Source of the DNA: Bacteroidota bacterium
Lineage (GTDB): Bacteria > Bacteroidota > Bacteroidia > J057 > JADKCL01
Assembly (NCBI GenBank): GCA_016718825.1
Contig: JADKCL010000006.1
Span: forward strand, 254,043 to 318,042
DNA length: 64,000 nt
Direction: 5' to 3'
Shown piece after piece: positions 44,401 through 52,790 of this stretch; position 1 is the stretch's first letter; each line of letters opens with the position of its first letter. Below the pieces are notes generated by a model. That model did not search any database, had not been told where the DNA came from, and saw only the letters and a list, made by a program, of their open reading frames with translations. A program made the position numbers and the translations under genes.

Positions 44401-46493
44401 TTACACTGGAAAACAATTCCAACCTTGCTGCAGCCACCAATGCTTGGTTTGCCTTGGTGAGTCCATCCGGACAAATTGTGCCGACTTCGGTTCGGTATTT
44501 GTTTAACAATTCCCTGCTGACGGCTGTCGGGGGGATTTATCAGATTGGCACCTTGCCGCAAGACAGTGCCCGCGCCTACCGCATCACGGCAGAATATGCC
44601 AATTGTTCGCCTGACTCCTTGCGCATCGTCGCAGGTTGGGATTGCAATGCCTTTCCTGCCAATCTCGGCGCTTATCCCTGCGCGCTCGCGGAGGCTTGGC
44701 TTTATATTCAGCCGCAGCCCTCGTTGTTGCAGGCTACGTTTGCCACCGAACCGGGTCCGCATGGGATTTGTGACAGCTTGAGGGTGGATGTACAAGTTGT
44801 GTCTTCGCAATTGGCTCGTGTGAAGGACATCCTCTTGGCCGTAAGTTTGCCACTTTCTGGCGGACTGACTTACAGCATGGGGTCCGCGCAGATGCAATAT
44901 CCCCTCACTGCTGGTTATGCGGCGATTCCGAATCCGACGATTGCGGGAAACTTGTTGACTTGGGACATCAATGCGATCAACGCCTTGATCGCCGCAAGCG
45001 ACCTTCCCGGCACGACGCGTCCGGATTCCAATGTATTCAATTTGCGATTTTACCTGTACACGAATTGTGACATGATTTCCGGGGATCGGATTCGGTTGCG
45101 GTTGGATGGTAGCCGCGCCTGCGGCGATGCTTTGACGCCTGTTTTGATGTTGTCGGATCCGATTCTGATCCAAGGCGCGGTGCAGCCCTATGTCACACAA
45201 TGTACGGCCACTGCTGTTGATGCTTCGGCTTGCCCGATCAGCAAAACAATTACCGTGGAGATGGTCAATGCAGGGGCGGCCTTTACCAATTCCGGCGACA
45301 GTTTATTTGTCAATTTGGGTCCGGGGTACAGCTATGGTGCAGGATTTGTGGGTCAATTGAATGCCCCGACGAATATCAATCCACAGATTCAATCGAATCC
45401 TGGCGGCGTGCGTTTGGGCTGGGAAATTCCGGCGGCTTTGCCGGTGGGGGATACAATGCGGTTCACGTTCAATGTCAATGTCGGCGATGCGGTGCCCTGC
45501 GGGGCAGATATTGTGACGGTGCAGACGGTGACGACGCAGACCTTGTTTTGTGCGCGTACCTTGAGCAATTGCACGGCATCCACGCAGACGGGTTCGGCTG
45601 TGTTGAATCTGAATATTGTGCGGTCGAATCTGAGTTTTGTTGCGTTTAATTCGACGATTCAGCCGATCGTGGGCGGCTCGACCTACAATTATACCGGTAC
45701 GCTTCAAAATTCAGGACCTGCAATTCCGCCGGGAGTCTCGGTGAATGTCAATTTCTATTGCGACAATGACAATTCCTCGGGCTACTCGCCGGGAGACATT
45801 CCTTTGGGGATCTATACCACAACGGCCGGTCTGGTGAATGGAGGGACGCACAATCTCTCCGGGAATTTCTTCATTCCGACAGGAAGCTGCGGCCTCGGAA
45901 ACGCGATTTATGCGCTTGTGGCGCCCAATTCGATGGCTGGATTGTGTATCTGCGACACTGCAAACAGCAATACGAATGTCATCCTCCCCGTCGAATGGCT
46001 TTCAGTTTCCGGCGCGGCACTTCCACTGGAGAATGAGGTGCGTTGGGAGGTCAATGTCCTGCCTGATCACCGGTATTTTGTGCTGGAGAAATTGACGGTC
46101 AATGGCTGGATGGCGATTTCCCCGCGGATTTTTGACCTGCAGTCTGCTTATGCTTGGCGTGATGCGCAACCCGCAGTGTTGGAATATTACAGGGTGCAGG
46201 CAGCCGATGCCAATGGCGGCTTGCATTATTCGCAGCAGGTGGAGATTGTGCGGGACGGATTTGTTGAAAATTTGCGCGTTTACCCCAATCCCACCCGCAA
46301 TACGGTGTTTTTGCAGGCAGTGGGTGGCGCAGCATACCGCATCTACAATGCCTTTGGGCAATTGATCCTCGATGGTTCGCTCAGTGACAATCGCCCAAGC
46401 GAAATCAGTTTGGCGGGGATTGCGGCGGGAATGTACCTTGTGGAGTTTCGACATGGTGGTCGTCAGGCGACGTTGCGGTTGGTGGTGGAGTAG
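41418..46493 (+). CDS. Giant T9SS-exported surface protein, intact (1,691 residues)
   Basis: The start at 41418 gives the signal peptide MRFIVSLLVLWFSLFLGLAK, cleaved after KAQ; 17 upstream codons lack sense. The body is a chain of Cys-containing beta-sandwich segments resembling DUF11/CARDB-like extracellular modules (TCGMPTGMGVIYQNLGVDTL near the start, ASACPISKTITVEMVNAGAA later). Paired cysteines are frequent (IGNCCSNYAGG, CSGGPCSGGPK, SLSCGCRSLIGC-like). The last 80 residues are a T9SS type-A sorting domain: LRVYPNPTRNTVFLQA, YRIYNAFGQLILDGSL, LAGIAAGMYLVEFRHGGRQA. It is predicted to be exported by T9SS to the outer surface. Unlike the adhesins at both window ends, its frame is unbroken. 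Confidence 0.88.
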   Translation: MRFIVSLLVLWFSLFLGLAKAQSISFITQTSNTTTCGMPTGMGVIYQNLGVDTLRNVQVAVTFPAGVQYVPGSLVGPGFAELNISNLDSVIFSTTNLAPLRSDTFLILVEARCGAVDSSAATNGIYVMHSTGTVMGTSMPYNILSPALSVQSVTPSSFTGPLGASFQRCVSVINGGYGAVSHFNVVLESAVSSLLQSGFTLTANGAPLFATVSGDSMTLAFGPAHIQAIGDLDTLFEQNEVIQFCFTVNVVDCIDLSTAIGTNWGCHGAICETQTSGANVIVPALVPNVVTTDFYVENRCYGGGSPSLIKIVLRNTGSGPARDVVVDLWQGEPTGPSNGYISRLDSNNIILKSTLGGVTGMAAFSVEVQAPGANLGCLGPNPLRRIKVRIPFLQPGERDTLIIEQYTCCKTWCANAPTVMQRTHYQVEYHDQCFTSNFVLPANIVTSWNFGRVISFTNSGLYDIPLGDSANYEIEHSDFRFFNFSPGGYAWVDLVVPPGLDVVTGPGAIRFEDINGDLWNPYSVITSGDTVRSFISLPQPGPFSLEKALFKFRLTNDCSGGPCSGGPKTVQYSIHELADLSCGCRSLIGCHSFVVNSHCGICPTTCVNGGMLFTGFESYRKNYGLPDNDNNGLADGFGVIDMQRVRTQHLMLRDTLVTRFHGIVDTTAARPFWAEGFARSTITRGTSLTPVRYRVRIVDVSTNTTYNCNLAAPTLTTAGTTRTFSYNLSVASLAACLPPGFVYEVNDTVDVTAEYVVSNNIGSVVEAQTITNQFFLQPNGGGLQASCDNYSGGFVLVGYYYTSSGPDEFSAVGCNNVTVTENYYLSIGNCCSNYAGGNIFDYEFRHWGIPQLARFFVPAGYTFVSASLRHYRTSGSQASVNTLLPITPTVISNDTIYFNLASQFVNNGGTLVLGDDGYIGTVNVVLRPSCRVLPDVMQPVKYFWNFAPIPALTGPGSVAPTQSRVDSISYESPSLTINPLLPNAPGLSSVVSWDFTLENNSNLAAATNAWFALVSPSGQIVPTSVRYLFNNSLLTAVGGIYQIGTLPQDSARAYRITAEYANCSPDSLRIVAGWDCNAFPANLGAYPCALAEAWLYIQPQPSLLQATFATEPGPHGICDSLRVDVQVVSSQLARVKDILLAVSLPLSGGLTYSMGSAQMQYPLTAGYAAIPNPTIAGNLLTWDINAINALIAASDLPGTTRPDSNVFNLRFYLYTNCDMISGDRIRLRLDGSRACGDALTPVLMLSDPILIQGAVQPYVTQCTATAVDASACPISKTITVEMVNAGAAFTNSGDSLFVNLGPGYSYGAGFVGQLNAPTNINPQIQSNPGGVRLGWEIPAALPVGDTMRFTFNVNVGDAVPCGADIVTVQTVTTQTLFCARTLSNCTASTQTGSAVLNLNIVRSNLSFVAFNSTIQPIVGGSTYNYTGTLQNSGPAIPPGVSVNVNFYCDNDNSSGYSPGDIPLGIYTTTAGLVNGGTHNLSGNFFIPTGSCGLGNAIYALVAPNSMAGLCICDTANSNTNVILPVEWLSVSGAALPLENEVRWEVNVLPDHRYFVLEKLTVNGWMAISPRIFDLQSAYAWRDAQPAVLEYYRVQAADANGGLHYSQQVEIVRDGFVENLRVYPNPTRNTVFLQAVGGAAYRIYNAFGQLILDGSLSDNRPSEISLAGIAAGMYLVEFRHGGRQATLRLVVE

Positions 46494-46730
46494 TGCGGCG
46501 CTGGGTAAATCAACCTGAAAGAAAGGAATTGTTGCATTGCGCATTGGTTGCGGATGGCCCCAATCCGTGAATCCTGCAATACATTCCGCGGCTTCTGCAA
46601 TACATCCGGTTGCCACAATTCCATTCTTTGCATTGAAACTTCTACAGTAGGCTGTTCCCATTGAGGATCGCCACTGAAGTGGATTCGAATAAAAATTGAA
46701 TTCGACTCGAAAGTCATCAACGCAAAGATT

Positions 46731-47288
46731 ATGAAACGTTTATTACTCGGTTTTGGGATTTTGACACTGATGGGATTGCAGCCCCTGATGGCAGGTTCCT
46801 CCAGAGACGGCGGCGAAAAGCAGACCCAACAACAAGTCAGCGGCCCCGAAGTGCGTGCCGAGCACGGCGAAATGGCGACGATGGCCGAATTGGAAGCTCC
46901 GGCCGTCGATGTGACGCCTCAAACAACTGAAACCAATGCCCTTGAGGCAAGGATCCGCACCACAAAACAATCCAAATCAGACGCCCCTGTTGCCGTTAAA
47001 AGGGCACAAGTGAAGCAGCATCCTGCGAAATTATTCGGCAAGAAAAGTACGCACAATGGCGGATCGACCTTCGGCATGTTGTCCTTGATCTTTGGCGTGA
47101 TCGGATTTGTTTTTGCATGGTTTTTATGGCCTGTCGGCTTGGCGATTGCAATTTGTGCCATCATTTTTGGCGTGATCGGCCTGAGCGGTGGCAGACCCGG
47201 CGGCGGAATGGCACTTGCGGGCTTGCTGCTCGGGATTGCGACGATCTTGTTGCCGATCTTTATCTACGCTTGGATTGGGGCGATGTAA
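46731..47288 (+). CDS. Membrane protein with DUF4190-like C-terminal domain
   Basis: 185 residues. A signal-like N-terminus (MKRLLLGFGILTLMGLQPLM) is followed by about 80 disordered, Gln/Glu/Thr-rich residues and then a two-helix hydrophobic domain (GMLSLIFGVIGFVFAWFLWP ... LAIAICAIIFGVIGLSGGRP), ending GGGMALAGLLLGIATILLPI. The GxLxLIFGxIGF and CAIIFGVIGL pattern is that of the DUF4190-type membrane domain common in Bacteroidota. Function unknown. A strong inverted repeat follows the stop codon. Confidence 0.7.
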   Translation: MKRLLLGFGILTLMGLQPLMAGSSRDGGEKQTQQQVSGPEVRAEHGEMATMAELEAPAVDVTPQTTETNALEARIRTTKQSKSDAPVAVKRAQVKQHPAKLFGKKSTHNGGSTFGMLSLIFGVIGFVFAWFLWPVGLAIAICAIIFGVIGLSGGRPGGGMALAGLLLGIATILLPIFIYAWIGAM

Positions 47289-47322
47289 AGGGTTTATCCT
47301 TATATCATTGCGAATCAGAATA

Positions 47323-47365
47323 TTGGGTTGAATGGGGCCATTTTTATTGGGTCCATTCAACCCAA
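47323..47365. terminator. Bidirectional hairpin terminator
   Basis: Ttgggttgaatgg (47323-47335) and ccattcaacccaa (47353-47365) form a perfect 13-bp stem with a 17-base loop. It lies between the convergent ends of the DUF4190-like gene and truA. Confidence 0.7.
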
Positions 47366-47403
47366 ATTGTTGTGGCCCAAGTCATCCAAAATTGCGTTCG
47401 TTC

Positions 47404-48174
47404 TCAGGCGAATTCCAATTCGACCAAACTGCCTTCTGGATAAACGACTTCACTCAAGTACAAGCCATCGGCGGATTCGGCGGGGCCTGCGGCTTTGCGG
47501 TCCTTGCCTTCGATGATTTTGCGGAGTCCGGCTTCGTCCAGGTCGCCTTTTCCGATCATCAGGAGGGTGCCGACGATGGTGCGTACCATGCCGCGCAGAA
47601 AGCGGTTGGCCTTGATGTGGTAGACGAGCATGTCACCTTCCCATTCGAAGTAGGAATGGGTAATCGCACAAATATGGGTCTTTTGATTGCCGCGGGTTTT
47701 GGTGAAGCATTCGAAGGAATCGTACTCCAACAGGATCGGTGCGGCGGCAAACATGGCCTCAAAGTTCAGGGATGAACGTTTTTCCTTGATCCAACGCGCA
47801 AACTGGTAATGCATGGGATCCTTTTCAAATACCAATTGGTAGCGGTAGGCGCGTTGAATGCCGGAGAAACGTGCGTGGAAATTGCCTTCGACGGCTTTGT
47901 ACACCTTCGTGATCGCGATGTCCTTGGGAAGAATGGCGTTGATGGCCTTGTGGAAATGCGGATGCAATTCGCCGTCGTAGTCGAAGTGGGCGGGTAGTTG
48001 CAGCGCATGCACGCCGGTATCGGTGCGTCCGGCGCCGTAGGTGCTGATGGGGGTGCGCAGGACTTTGGTGAGGGTGTCGTCCAATTCGCCTTGCACGGTG
48101 GTGCAATCGGGCTGGATTTGCCATCCGGCGTAGGCGGTGCCTTTGTACCTTACATCGACGACGTATCTAGGCAT
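47404..48174 (-). CDS. truA: tRNA pseudouridine(38-40) synthase TruA
   Basis: 256 residues, normal TruA length. The catalytic aspartate is Asp52 in YGAGRTDTGVHAL. Other family marks are YKGTAYAGWQIQPDCTTVQG, FHARFSGIQRAYRYQL, and the C-terminal NRFLRGMVRTIVGTLLMIGK. It converts U38-U40 in the tRNA anticodon arm to pseudouridine in the cytoplasm. The neighbouring thiolase gene lies upstream on the same strand, about 120 bases away, so co-transcription is possible. Confidence 0.95.
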   Translation of the reverse strand: MPRYVVDVRYKGTAYAGWQIQPDCTTVQGELDDTLTKVLRTPISTYGAGRTDTGVHALQLPAHFDYDGELHPHFHKAINAILPKDIAITKVYKAVEGNFHARFSGIQRAYRYQLVFEKDPMHYQFARWIKEKRSSLNFEAMFAAAPILLEYDSFECFTKTRGNQKTHICAITHSYFEWEGDMLVYHIKANRFLRGMVRTIVGTLLMIGKGDLDEAGLRKIIEGKDRKAAGPAESADGLYLSEVVYPEGSLVELEFA

Positions 48175-48296
48175 AAATCAGTGTGAGCGCGGAGTGTGAG
48201 AGCGGAGAGATATTGCGCAAAGGTCAAACTTCATATTTCTTTGCGGCCCGGCGCCTGTATCGCCAGCGGGGCGTCTTTGCGGTTTTTTATTGGGAA

Positions 48297-49499
48297 TCAG
48301 CACCGTTCCACGATCATGGAGGCGCCTTGACCGACGCCGATGCACATGCTTGCGAGTCCGTAGCGCACTTCGGGGCGGCGTTTCATCTCGTGCACGAGGG
48401 TGGTCATGATGCGCGCGCCCGAGCAGCCGAGCGGATGGCCGAGGGCGATGGCACCGCCATTGACGTTCACGATCTGCGGATCGAGTCCCAATTCACGGAT
48501 GCAGGGGATGCTCTGTGCTGCGAAGGCTTCGTTCAGTTCGACGAGGCCGAGGTCTTTGACCGTGAGTCCGGCGCGTTGCAGGGCCTTTTGGGTGGCGGGA
48601 ACCGGGCCGATGCCCATGATGGCCGGATCGACGCCTGCCACGGCATTGGAGACGATGCGGGCGATGGGGGTGAGGTTGAACTTCTTGAGGGCGTCTTCGT
48701 CGCAAAGCAGGAGGGCGGAGGCGCCGTCGTTGATGCCGGAGCTGTTGCCTGCGGTCACCGAACCGCCTTCGCGGAAGACGGGCTTGAGCTTGGCGAGGCT
48801 TTCGAGGGTGGTATCGGTGCGCGGATGTTCGTCGGCGGCGAAGGCAATCGGGTCGCCTTTGCGTTGGGGGAGCATCACCGGAATAATTTCATCTGCGAAT
48901 CGGCCGGCTGCTTGGGCGGCCTTGTATTTCATCTGCGTGTCGTAGGCGAATTGATCCTGCTCTTCGCGGGTGATTTTGTATTTATCGGCCAGATTTTCAG
49001 CGGTTTCGCCCATCGTGTAGGGATGGTAGAGTTTGCTGAGGGCGGGGTTGATGAAGCGCCATCCGAAGGTGGTGTCGACCATTTCGGGGAGGCGTCCGAA
49101 TGCGCTGTCGCTTTTGGCCTGGACGAAAGGTCCGCGGGTCATGGATTCTTCGCCGCCGGCGATGTAGACGGTGCCTTCGCCGAGGCGGATGCCGCGTCCT
49201 GCGTCGATGAGGGCCTGCAAGCCACTGGCGCAGAGGCGGTTCACGGTCACGCCTGCGACGGTGGTGGGCAAACCTGCGAGCAGGGCGGCCATGCGGGCGA
49301 CGTTGCGGTTGTCTTCGCCTGCTTGGTTGGCTGCACCGGCGATGACCTCTTCGATGGCGCCGAGGTCCAAACTTGGATTGCGCTGAATCAATGCCTTGAT
49401 GACCAATGCAAGCATGTCATCGGGACGGATATGGCTCAAACTGCCGGCGTAGCGGCCAATGGGCGTGCGGACTGCGTCCACGATGTAGGCGGTTTTCAT
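48297..49499 (-). CDS. Thiolase (acetyl-CoA C-acyltransferase, 3-oxoadipyl-CoA thiolase-like)
   Basis: 400 residues, normal length for a degradative thiolase. Catalytic residues are visible: Cys90 in TVNRLCASGLQAL, His355 in GGAIALGHPLGCSGAR and Cys386 in SMCIGVGQG. EDNRNVARMAALLAGLP, GGEESMTRGPFVQAKSDSAF and VDTTFGWRFINP are like the PcaF/PaaJ 3-oxoadipyl-CoA thiolase branch. A role as a general acetyl-CoA acyltransferase in fatty-acid breakdown is equally possible, and no aromatic-degradation genes are nearby. Homotetrameric cytoplasmic enzyme. Confidence 0.9.
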   Translation of the reverse strand: MKTAYIVDAVRTPIGRYAGSLSHIRPDDMLALVIKALIQRNPSLDLGAIEEVIAGAANQAGEDNRNVARMAALLAGLPTTVAGVTVNRLCASGLQALIDAGRGIRLGEGTVYIAGGEESMTRGPFVQAKSDSAFGRLPEMVDTTFGWRFINPALSKLYHPYTMGETAENLADKYKITREEQDQFAYDTQMKYKAAQAAGRFADEIIPVMLPQRKGDPIAFAADEHPRTDTTLESLAKLKPVFREGGSVTAGNSSGINDGASALLLCDEDALKKFNLTPIARIVSNAVAGVDPAIMGIGPVPATQKALQRAGLTVKDLGLVELNEAFAAQSIPCIRELGLDPQIVNVNGGAIALGHPLGCSGARIMTTLVHEMKRRPEVRYGLASMCIGVGQGASMIVERC

Positions 49500-49747
49500 G
49501 GGGCAAATCTAAGGATTAATGGAGAATGGAAAATTGAGAATGGAGAATTGAGAACTGCGAAGCAATCACCGAAGGTAAACGAAGTGCAGCGAAGCTAATT
49601 GAGAACTAAAGGGGCTTTGACCATGGTTGTTTTCAATGTGGAGAGTTGAGAGTTGAAAGTGGAGCGTTAAACGTGGATCCAACTCTCAACGCTCCACAGG
49701 TTCAGCGGTAAGGTGATTGTGCGCAAATCAAGCATCCAGCGTTTTGC
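49500..49747. repeat. Gene-free spacer with GAGAATGGAGAATTGAGAA microrepeats and a foldback
   Basis: It begins with short repeats of the type gagaatggagaattgagaa (49510-49555). Gtggagagttgagagttg (49638-49655) pairs with caactctcaacgctccac (49680-49697) over 18 bp with one mismatch. No gene is visible; this spacer leads into the MITE-like element. Confidence 0.5.
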
Positions 49748-49970
49748 CTTGCTTCGGAGAAGCCTAGGTCTTGGTAGCATCAGAGGAAAAACGAATTTTT
49801 ATCCGTCGGCCCATTTTGGCGCGGCCAAAATGGGCCGACGAGATGATAGGGACGGCGTTTTTGCGGGCTACCAAGACGACGCCCCGCTGGGGCAAATTCA
49901 AAAATGGGCCGACGAGATTCTTTTCGGGCGTTTTGCCGCGCTACCTAGACGAGGCCCCGCCGAGGCAAAG
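49748..49970. repeat. MITE-like palindromic element, copy 1
   Basis: The centre is a perfect 17-bp stem, cgtcggcccattttggc / gccaaaatgggccgacg, with loop gcg (49804-49840). The outer arms also fold: cttgcttcggagaagccta... at the left pairs imperfectly with ...tagacgaggccccgccgaggcaaag at the right. This copy is about 75 bases longer than copy 2, because part of the right arm is repeated (ctaccaagacgacgccccgctggggcaaa and a second aaaatgggccgacga). No coding capacity. Copy 2 is at 51835-51982. Confidence 0.75.
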
Positions 49971-50084
49971 GCGGATTCTGTGGAATGGGTTGAAGCAGAA
50001 AAAATGTTGGATTCTAATGGTGACCTTGGAGCGAGATGGATATTTTCTTCTTAAGTTCGAAATCCCATTGCATTTGTACCGCAA

Positions 50085-50792
50085 TCAGTTTCCGGTGACG
50101 TTTTCCAATTGCTCAAAGATGTCGTCGAAGGTATCGTCGTTGAGGTGTTTCCATTCTGCTTTCCATTCGTCGTTTTCCTTGACCAATTCGAGCCACCGTT
50201 CCTTGTCATTTTTGGTGTAGTGGACCGTGGCGTATTGGTCATTCTGCTTGACGTCGAGGATTTTGATGTGATCGGGCTGACTGCGTTTGCTGTTGTAATT
50301 CAGCATGTCCAAGGACCGCTGTGCATCTTCTGTGGCATACTTCATCGCCTCTCGGACTTCCCCGGAATGCAAGGCTTCGAGGAAAAGCTTGGCGATGTAA
50401 CCAGCATCTTGCGGGTTTGCAATTCCGGGTGAGGAAGAATTGGGATCGACGGCGGCGTAAATGACCTTCCATTCGCCATTTTCCTGGATCAGACTGAGGA
50501 TGTGGGGATTGCCGTCCTGTTTGAATTCGACGACGGCACGCTCGCCGGAGATTTTTTCTTCGCCGACTTCAAATTGGATGATGTGATCGCCAATCGCTTG
50601 ATTTTTTGCGGCCAATTCGGCGAGGGGCGCTTGGGATTCAGCGGATGCAAATTGTTGGGCGCCTTTGTAATCGCCGACCTGAATGGCTGTCAAATAGCGT
50701 TCCGCGACGGATTTGGGGCTCTTGCCCGCGCAGGCGCTAAGGAAAATTGTCAAAACCAAGGGAACCAACCAACGGGAAAAAGTTGTCTTCAT
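50085..50792 (-). CDS. Lipoprotein with two DUF4878-like domains, paralogue 1
   Basis: 235 residues from 50792 (MKTTFSRWLVPLVLTIFLSACAG), a lipoprotein signal with Cys in the LSAC lipobox. The mature part holds two related modules of about 100 residues. Each has a helical start (SVAERYLTAIQVGDYKGAQQ; IAKLFLEALHSGEVREAMKY) and a beta half ending in a conserved GEWKV or DEWKA strand. This is the NTF2-like DUF4878 pattern. It is a paralogue of the next gene upstream on the same strand (50978-51682). Probably membrane-anchored and facing the periplasm; function unknown. Confidence 0.78.
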   Translation of the reverse strand: MKTTFSRWLVPLVLTIFLSACAGKSPKSVAERYLTAIQVGDYKGAQQFASAESQAPLAELAAKNQAIGDHIIQFEVGEEKISGERAVVEFKQDGNPHILSLIQENGEWKVIYAAVDPNSSSPGIANPQDAGYIAKLFLEALHSGEVREAMKYATEDAQRSLDMLNYNSKRSQPDHIKILDVKQNDQYATVHYTKNDKERWLELVKENDEWKAEWKHLNDDTFDDIFEQLENVTGN

Positions 50793-50977
50793 CGTGTGAA
50801 ATGCGGAATTCGGTGGATTTATACGGCGAAGGGGCAAAATGTTCTGTTCCACAAATTGAGGTCTGAGCTTTGCGTCCGCGACAGACGTCGTTGTACGCGG
50901 ACGACAAACAAGATTGGTGCTTCAGGAGTGGATTTGATTCCAAACGCATGTTGGGAATTGAGATTTCAGGAATTGAC

Positions 50978-51682
50978 TTACTCTTCAGCTCCGCCGTCCA
51001 TCGCCTCGATCACTTCCTCTTCGAGTTCGTCGGTATCCAACTTGGTCGTGGAGGTTTTGGTCCATGCGGCTTTCCATTTGCCATCTTCCTTGACCATGTC
51101 GAGCGTTTTGAGGACGCCGTTTTCGTGGTAAAAAACAGATGCACGGTCGCCTTCGTATTTGATGTCCCCCATTTCGATTTTGTCTGGCTTGGCCTTTTTG
51201 GCTTCGAATGTGCCAGCCATCATGTCGAGCGAGGCTTGCGCGTCTCTGGTGGCGTACTTTTTGGCGCCGTTCATGTCGCCATGGGCGAATGCATTCAAGA
51301 ATTTTTCGGCATTGGTAGCGGCACCTCCATCCAAGTCGGATTTGCTGAAGGCTGCTTTCCATTTGCCGTCTTCCTTGCTGAGCTTCAGGACTTTTTCGTC
51401 GTCGTTGTCTTTGTAGACGACGGTAGCTTTGTTTTCGGAGATGGTTTCCTCGCCGATTTGGATTTTGTGGGGTTCGGCGATGTGGTCTTTGTCATTTGCG
51501 GCGGCCATATCGAGGGCGGTATGGGACTCCTTGGTGGCCCATTTTTTGGCGGCTTCGAAGTCTCCGACGGAGACGGCGGTCAGGAATTTTTCGGCGACTT
51601 GCTTGGGGGATTCCCCGGCGCATGCCCAGAGGATGATCACGGTGAGAAAGGCCAATCCGCTGAATTTGAGTGTTCTTTTCAT
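50978..51682 (-). CDS. Lipoprotein with two DUF4878-like domains, paralogue 2
   Basis: 234 residues. The signal is MKRTLKFSGLAFLTVIILWA followed by the lipobox Cys. Two modules are visible (SPKQVAEKFLTAVSVGDFEA...DGKWKAAF and NAEKFLNAFAHGDMNGAKKY...DGKWKAAW). They align with each other and with both modules of the downstream neighbour, so a domain duplication was followed by a gene duplication. An acidic tail (DELEEEVIEAMDGGAEE) is specific to this copy. The two genes are 185 bases apart, and the pair is flanked by the two copies of the palindromic element. Confidence 0.8.
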   Translation of the reverse strand: MKRTLKFSGLAFLTVIILWACAGESPKQVAEKFLTAVSVGDFEAAKKWATKESHTALDMAAANDKDHIAEPHKIQIGEETISENKATVVYKDNDDEKVLKLSKEDGKWKAAFSKSDLDGGAATNAEKFLNAFAHGDMNGAKKYATRDAQASLDMMAGTFEAKKAKPDKIEMGDIKYEGDRASVFYHENGVLKTLDMVKEDGKWKAAWTKTSTTKLDTDELEEEVIEAMDGGAEE

Positions 51683-51834
51683 GTTTTTGAGGATGAATTT
51701 TCCGATTTAGAGGTAAAGAGGGCTGCCACCGGACCGGTCATTCGAAGGCAGCAGCATTCAAATATTGGAAAATGTCGGGGAAAATGCGAATCTGGATAGC
51801 GAGGGGAGGTCCAACGTGTGCATTTGGCTTTCGT

Positions 51835-51982
51835 CTTGCTTCGGAGAAGCCTAGGTCTTGGTAGCATCGGATTCACAACGTTTTTTTATCCGTCGGCCCA
51901 TTTTGGCGAGGCCAAAATGGGCCGACGAATTTCGATCTACGGGATGCCGATGCTACCTAGACGAGGCCACGCTGGGGCAAAG
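51835..51982. repeat. MITE-like palindromic element, copy 2
   Basis: A 148-base foldback. The central perfect 17-bp stem is identical to copy 1 but has loop gag (51889-51925). The arms cttgcttcggagaagcctag... and gctacctagacgaggccacgctggggcaaag pair imperfectly across the whole element. It lies upstream of the second lipoprotein gene; copy 1 lies downstream of the first. Confidence 0.75.
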
Positions 51983-52100
51983 GCGCGATGCGCGGAGAAT
52001 GGCGCATGGAAGTTGTTGACGAATTGTTGACTCTCAACTCTTATCAAAATCAGCAGTACGGTGATCAGTGTTGGTTGCTTCTAGGCTTAGAGATGCTTCG

Positions 52101-52211
<111 letters not shown>

Positions 52212-52250
52212 TTTCTCCGTATCTTCGGGCCCTCAAAAGTCATTTTTGAT

Positions 52251-52790
52251 ATGATACAGCGTCTTCAAACGATTTTGTTGTTTTTGGCCTCGGCACTTTG
52301 TGTGGCCTTCCTTTTTTTCCCGACTTGGATGGTAGTCAACCCCGACAATGGCGAAGGTGGCTCCAAAACAATCACTGCCTACCCAATGAAAGTGGTGGTG
52401 GAAAGTTCGGAAATGAGCCTGACGAATGCCTTTTCCACGAATGCGCTTCCGCTGACGGAAAATACTTTCGTGCTGATTCAATTCATCGCTGTGATCGCGA
52501 TCGCCATTCTCCTTTTGGTGACGATTTTCATGTTCAACAACCGCGATTTGCAGGTAAAAATGGCCTACGGGGCAATGTTTTTGTTCATGGGCATGTTTGT
52601 GATGCTCGTGCCGATCCGCACTTGGCTGCAGGAAATGGGCGGTGACCCGACGATTGCCGGTGAATTGTACCAATCTGTGCCGCAATGGGGTTTGGGTGCG
52701 CCATTGACCGCCATGCTCCTCACTTGGTGGGCGATCAAGCGGATTCAGAAGGATGAGAAGCTCGTTCAGGGCATGAACCGCCTGCGCTGA
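52251..52790 (+). CDS. DUF4293 family membrane protein
   Basis: 179 residues with four membrane segments: QTILLFLASALCVAFLFFPT, FVLIQFIAVIAIAILLLVTI, KMAYGAMFLFMGMFVMLVPI and WGLGAPLTAMLLTWWAIKRI. It ends DEKLVQGMNRLR. The start MIQRLQTI and the C-terminal IKRIQKDEKLV...RLR are hallmarks of DUF4293, a family restricted to Bacteroidota. Function unknown. Its stop overlaps the next start by one base (TGATG), so translation is coupled. Confidence 0.82.
   Translation: MIQRLQTILLFLASALCVAFLFFPTWMVVNPDNGEGGSKTITAYPMKVVVESSEMSLTNAFSTNALPLTENTFVLIQFIAVIAIAILLLVTIFMFNNRDLQVKMAYGAMFLFMGMFVMLVPIRTWLQEMGGDPTIAGELYQSVPQWGLGAPLTAMLLTWWAIKRIQKDEKLVQGMNRLR

Noticed and set aside
48183..49598. A 471-codon plus-strand frame opposite the thiolase
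   Set aside because: Thiolase catalytic motifs are complete on the minus strand; the plus frame is an antisense shadow.
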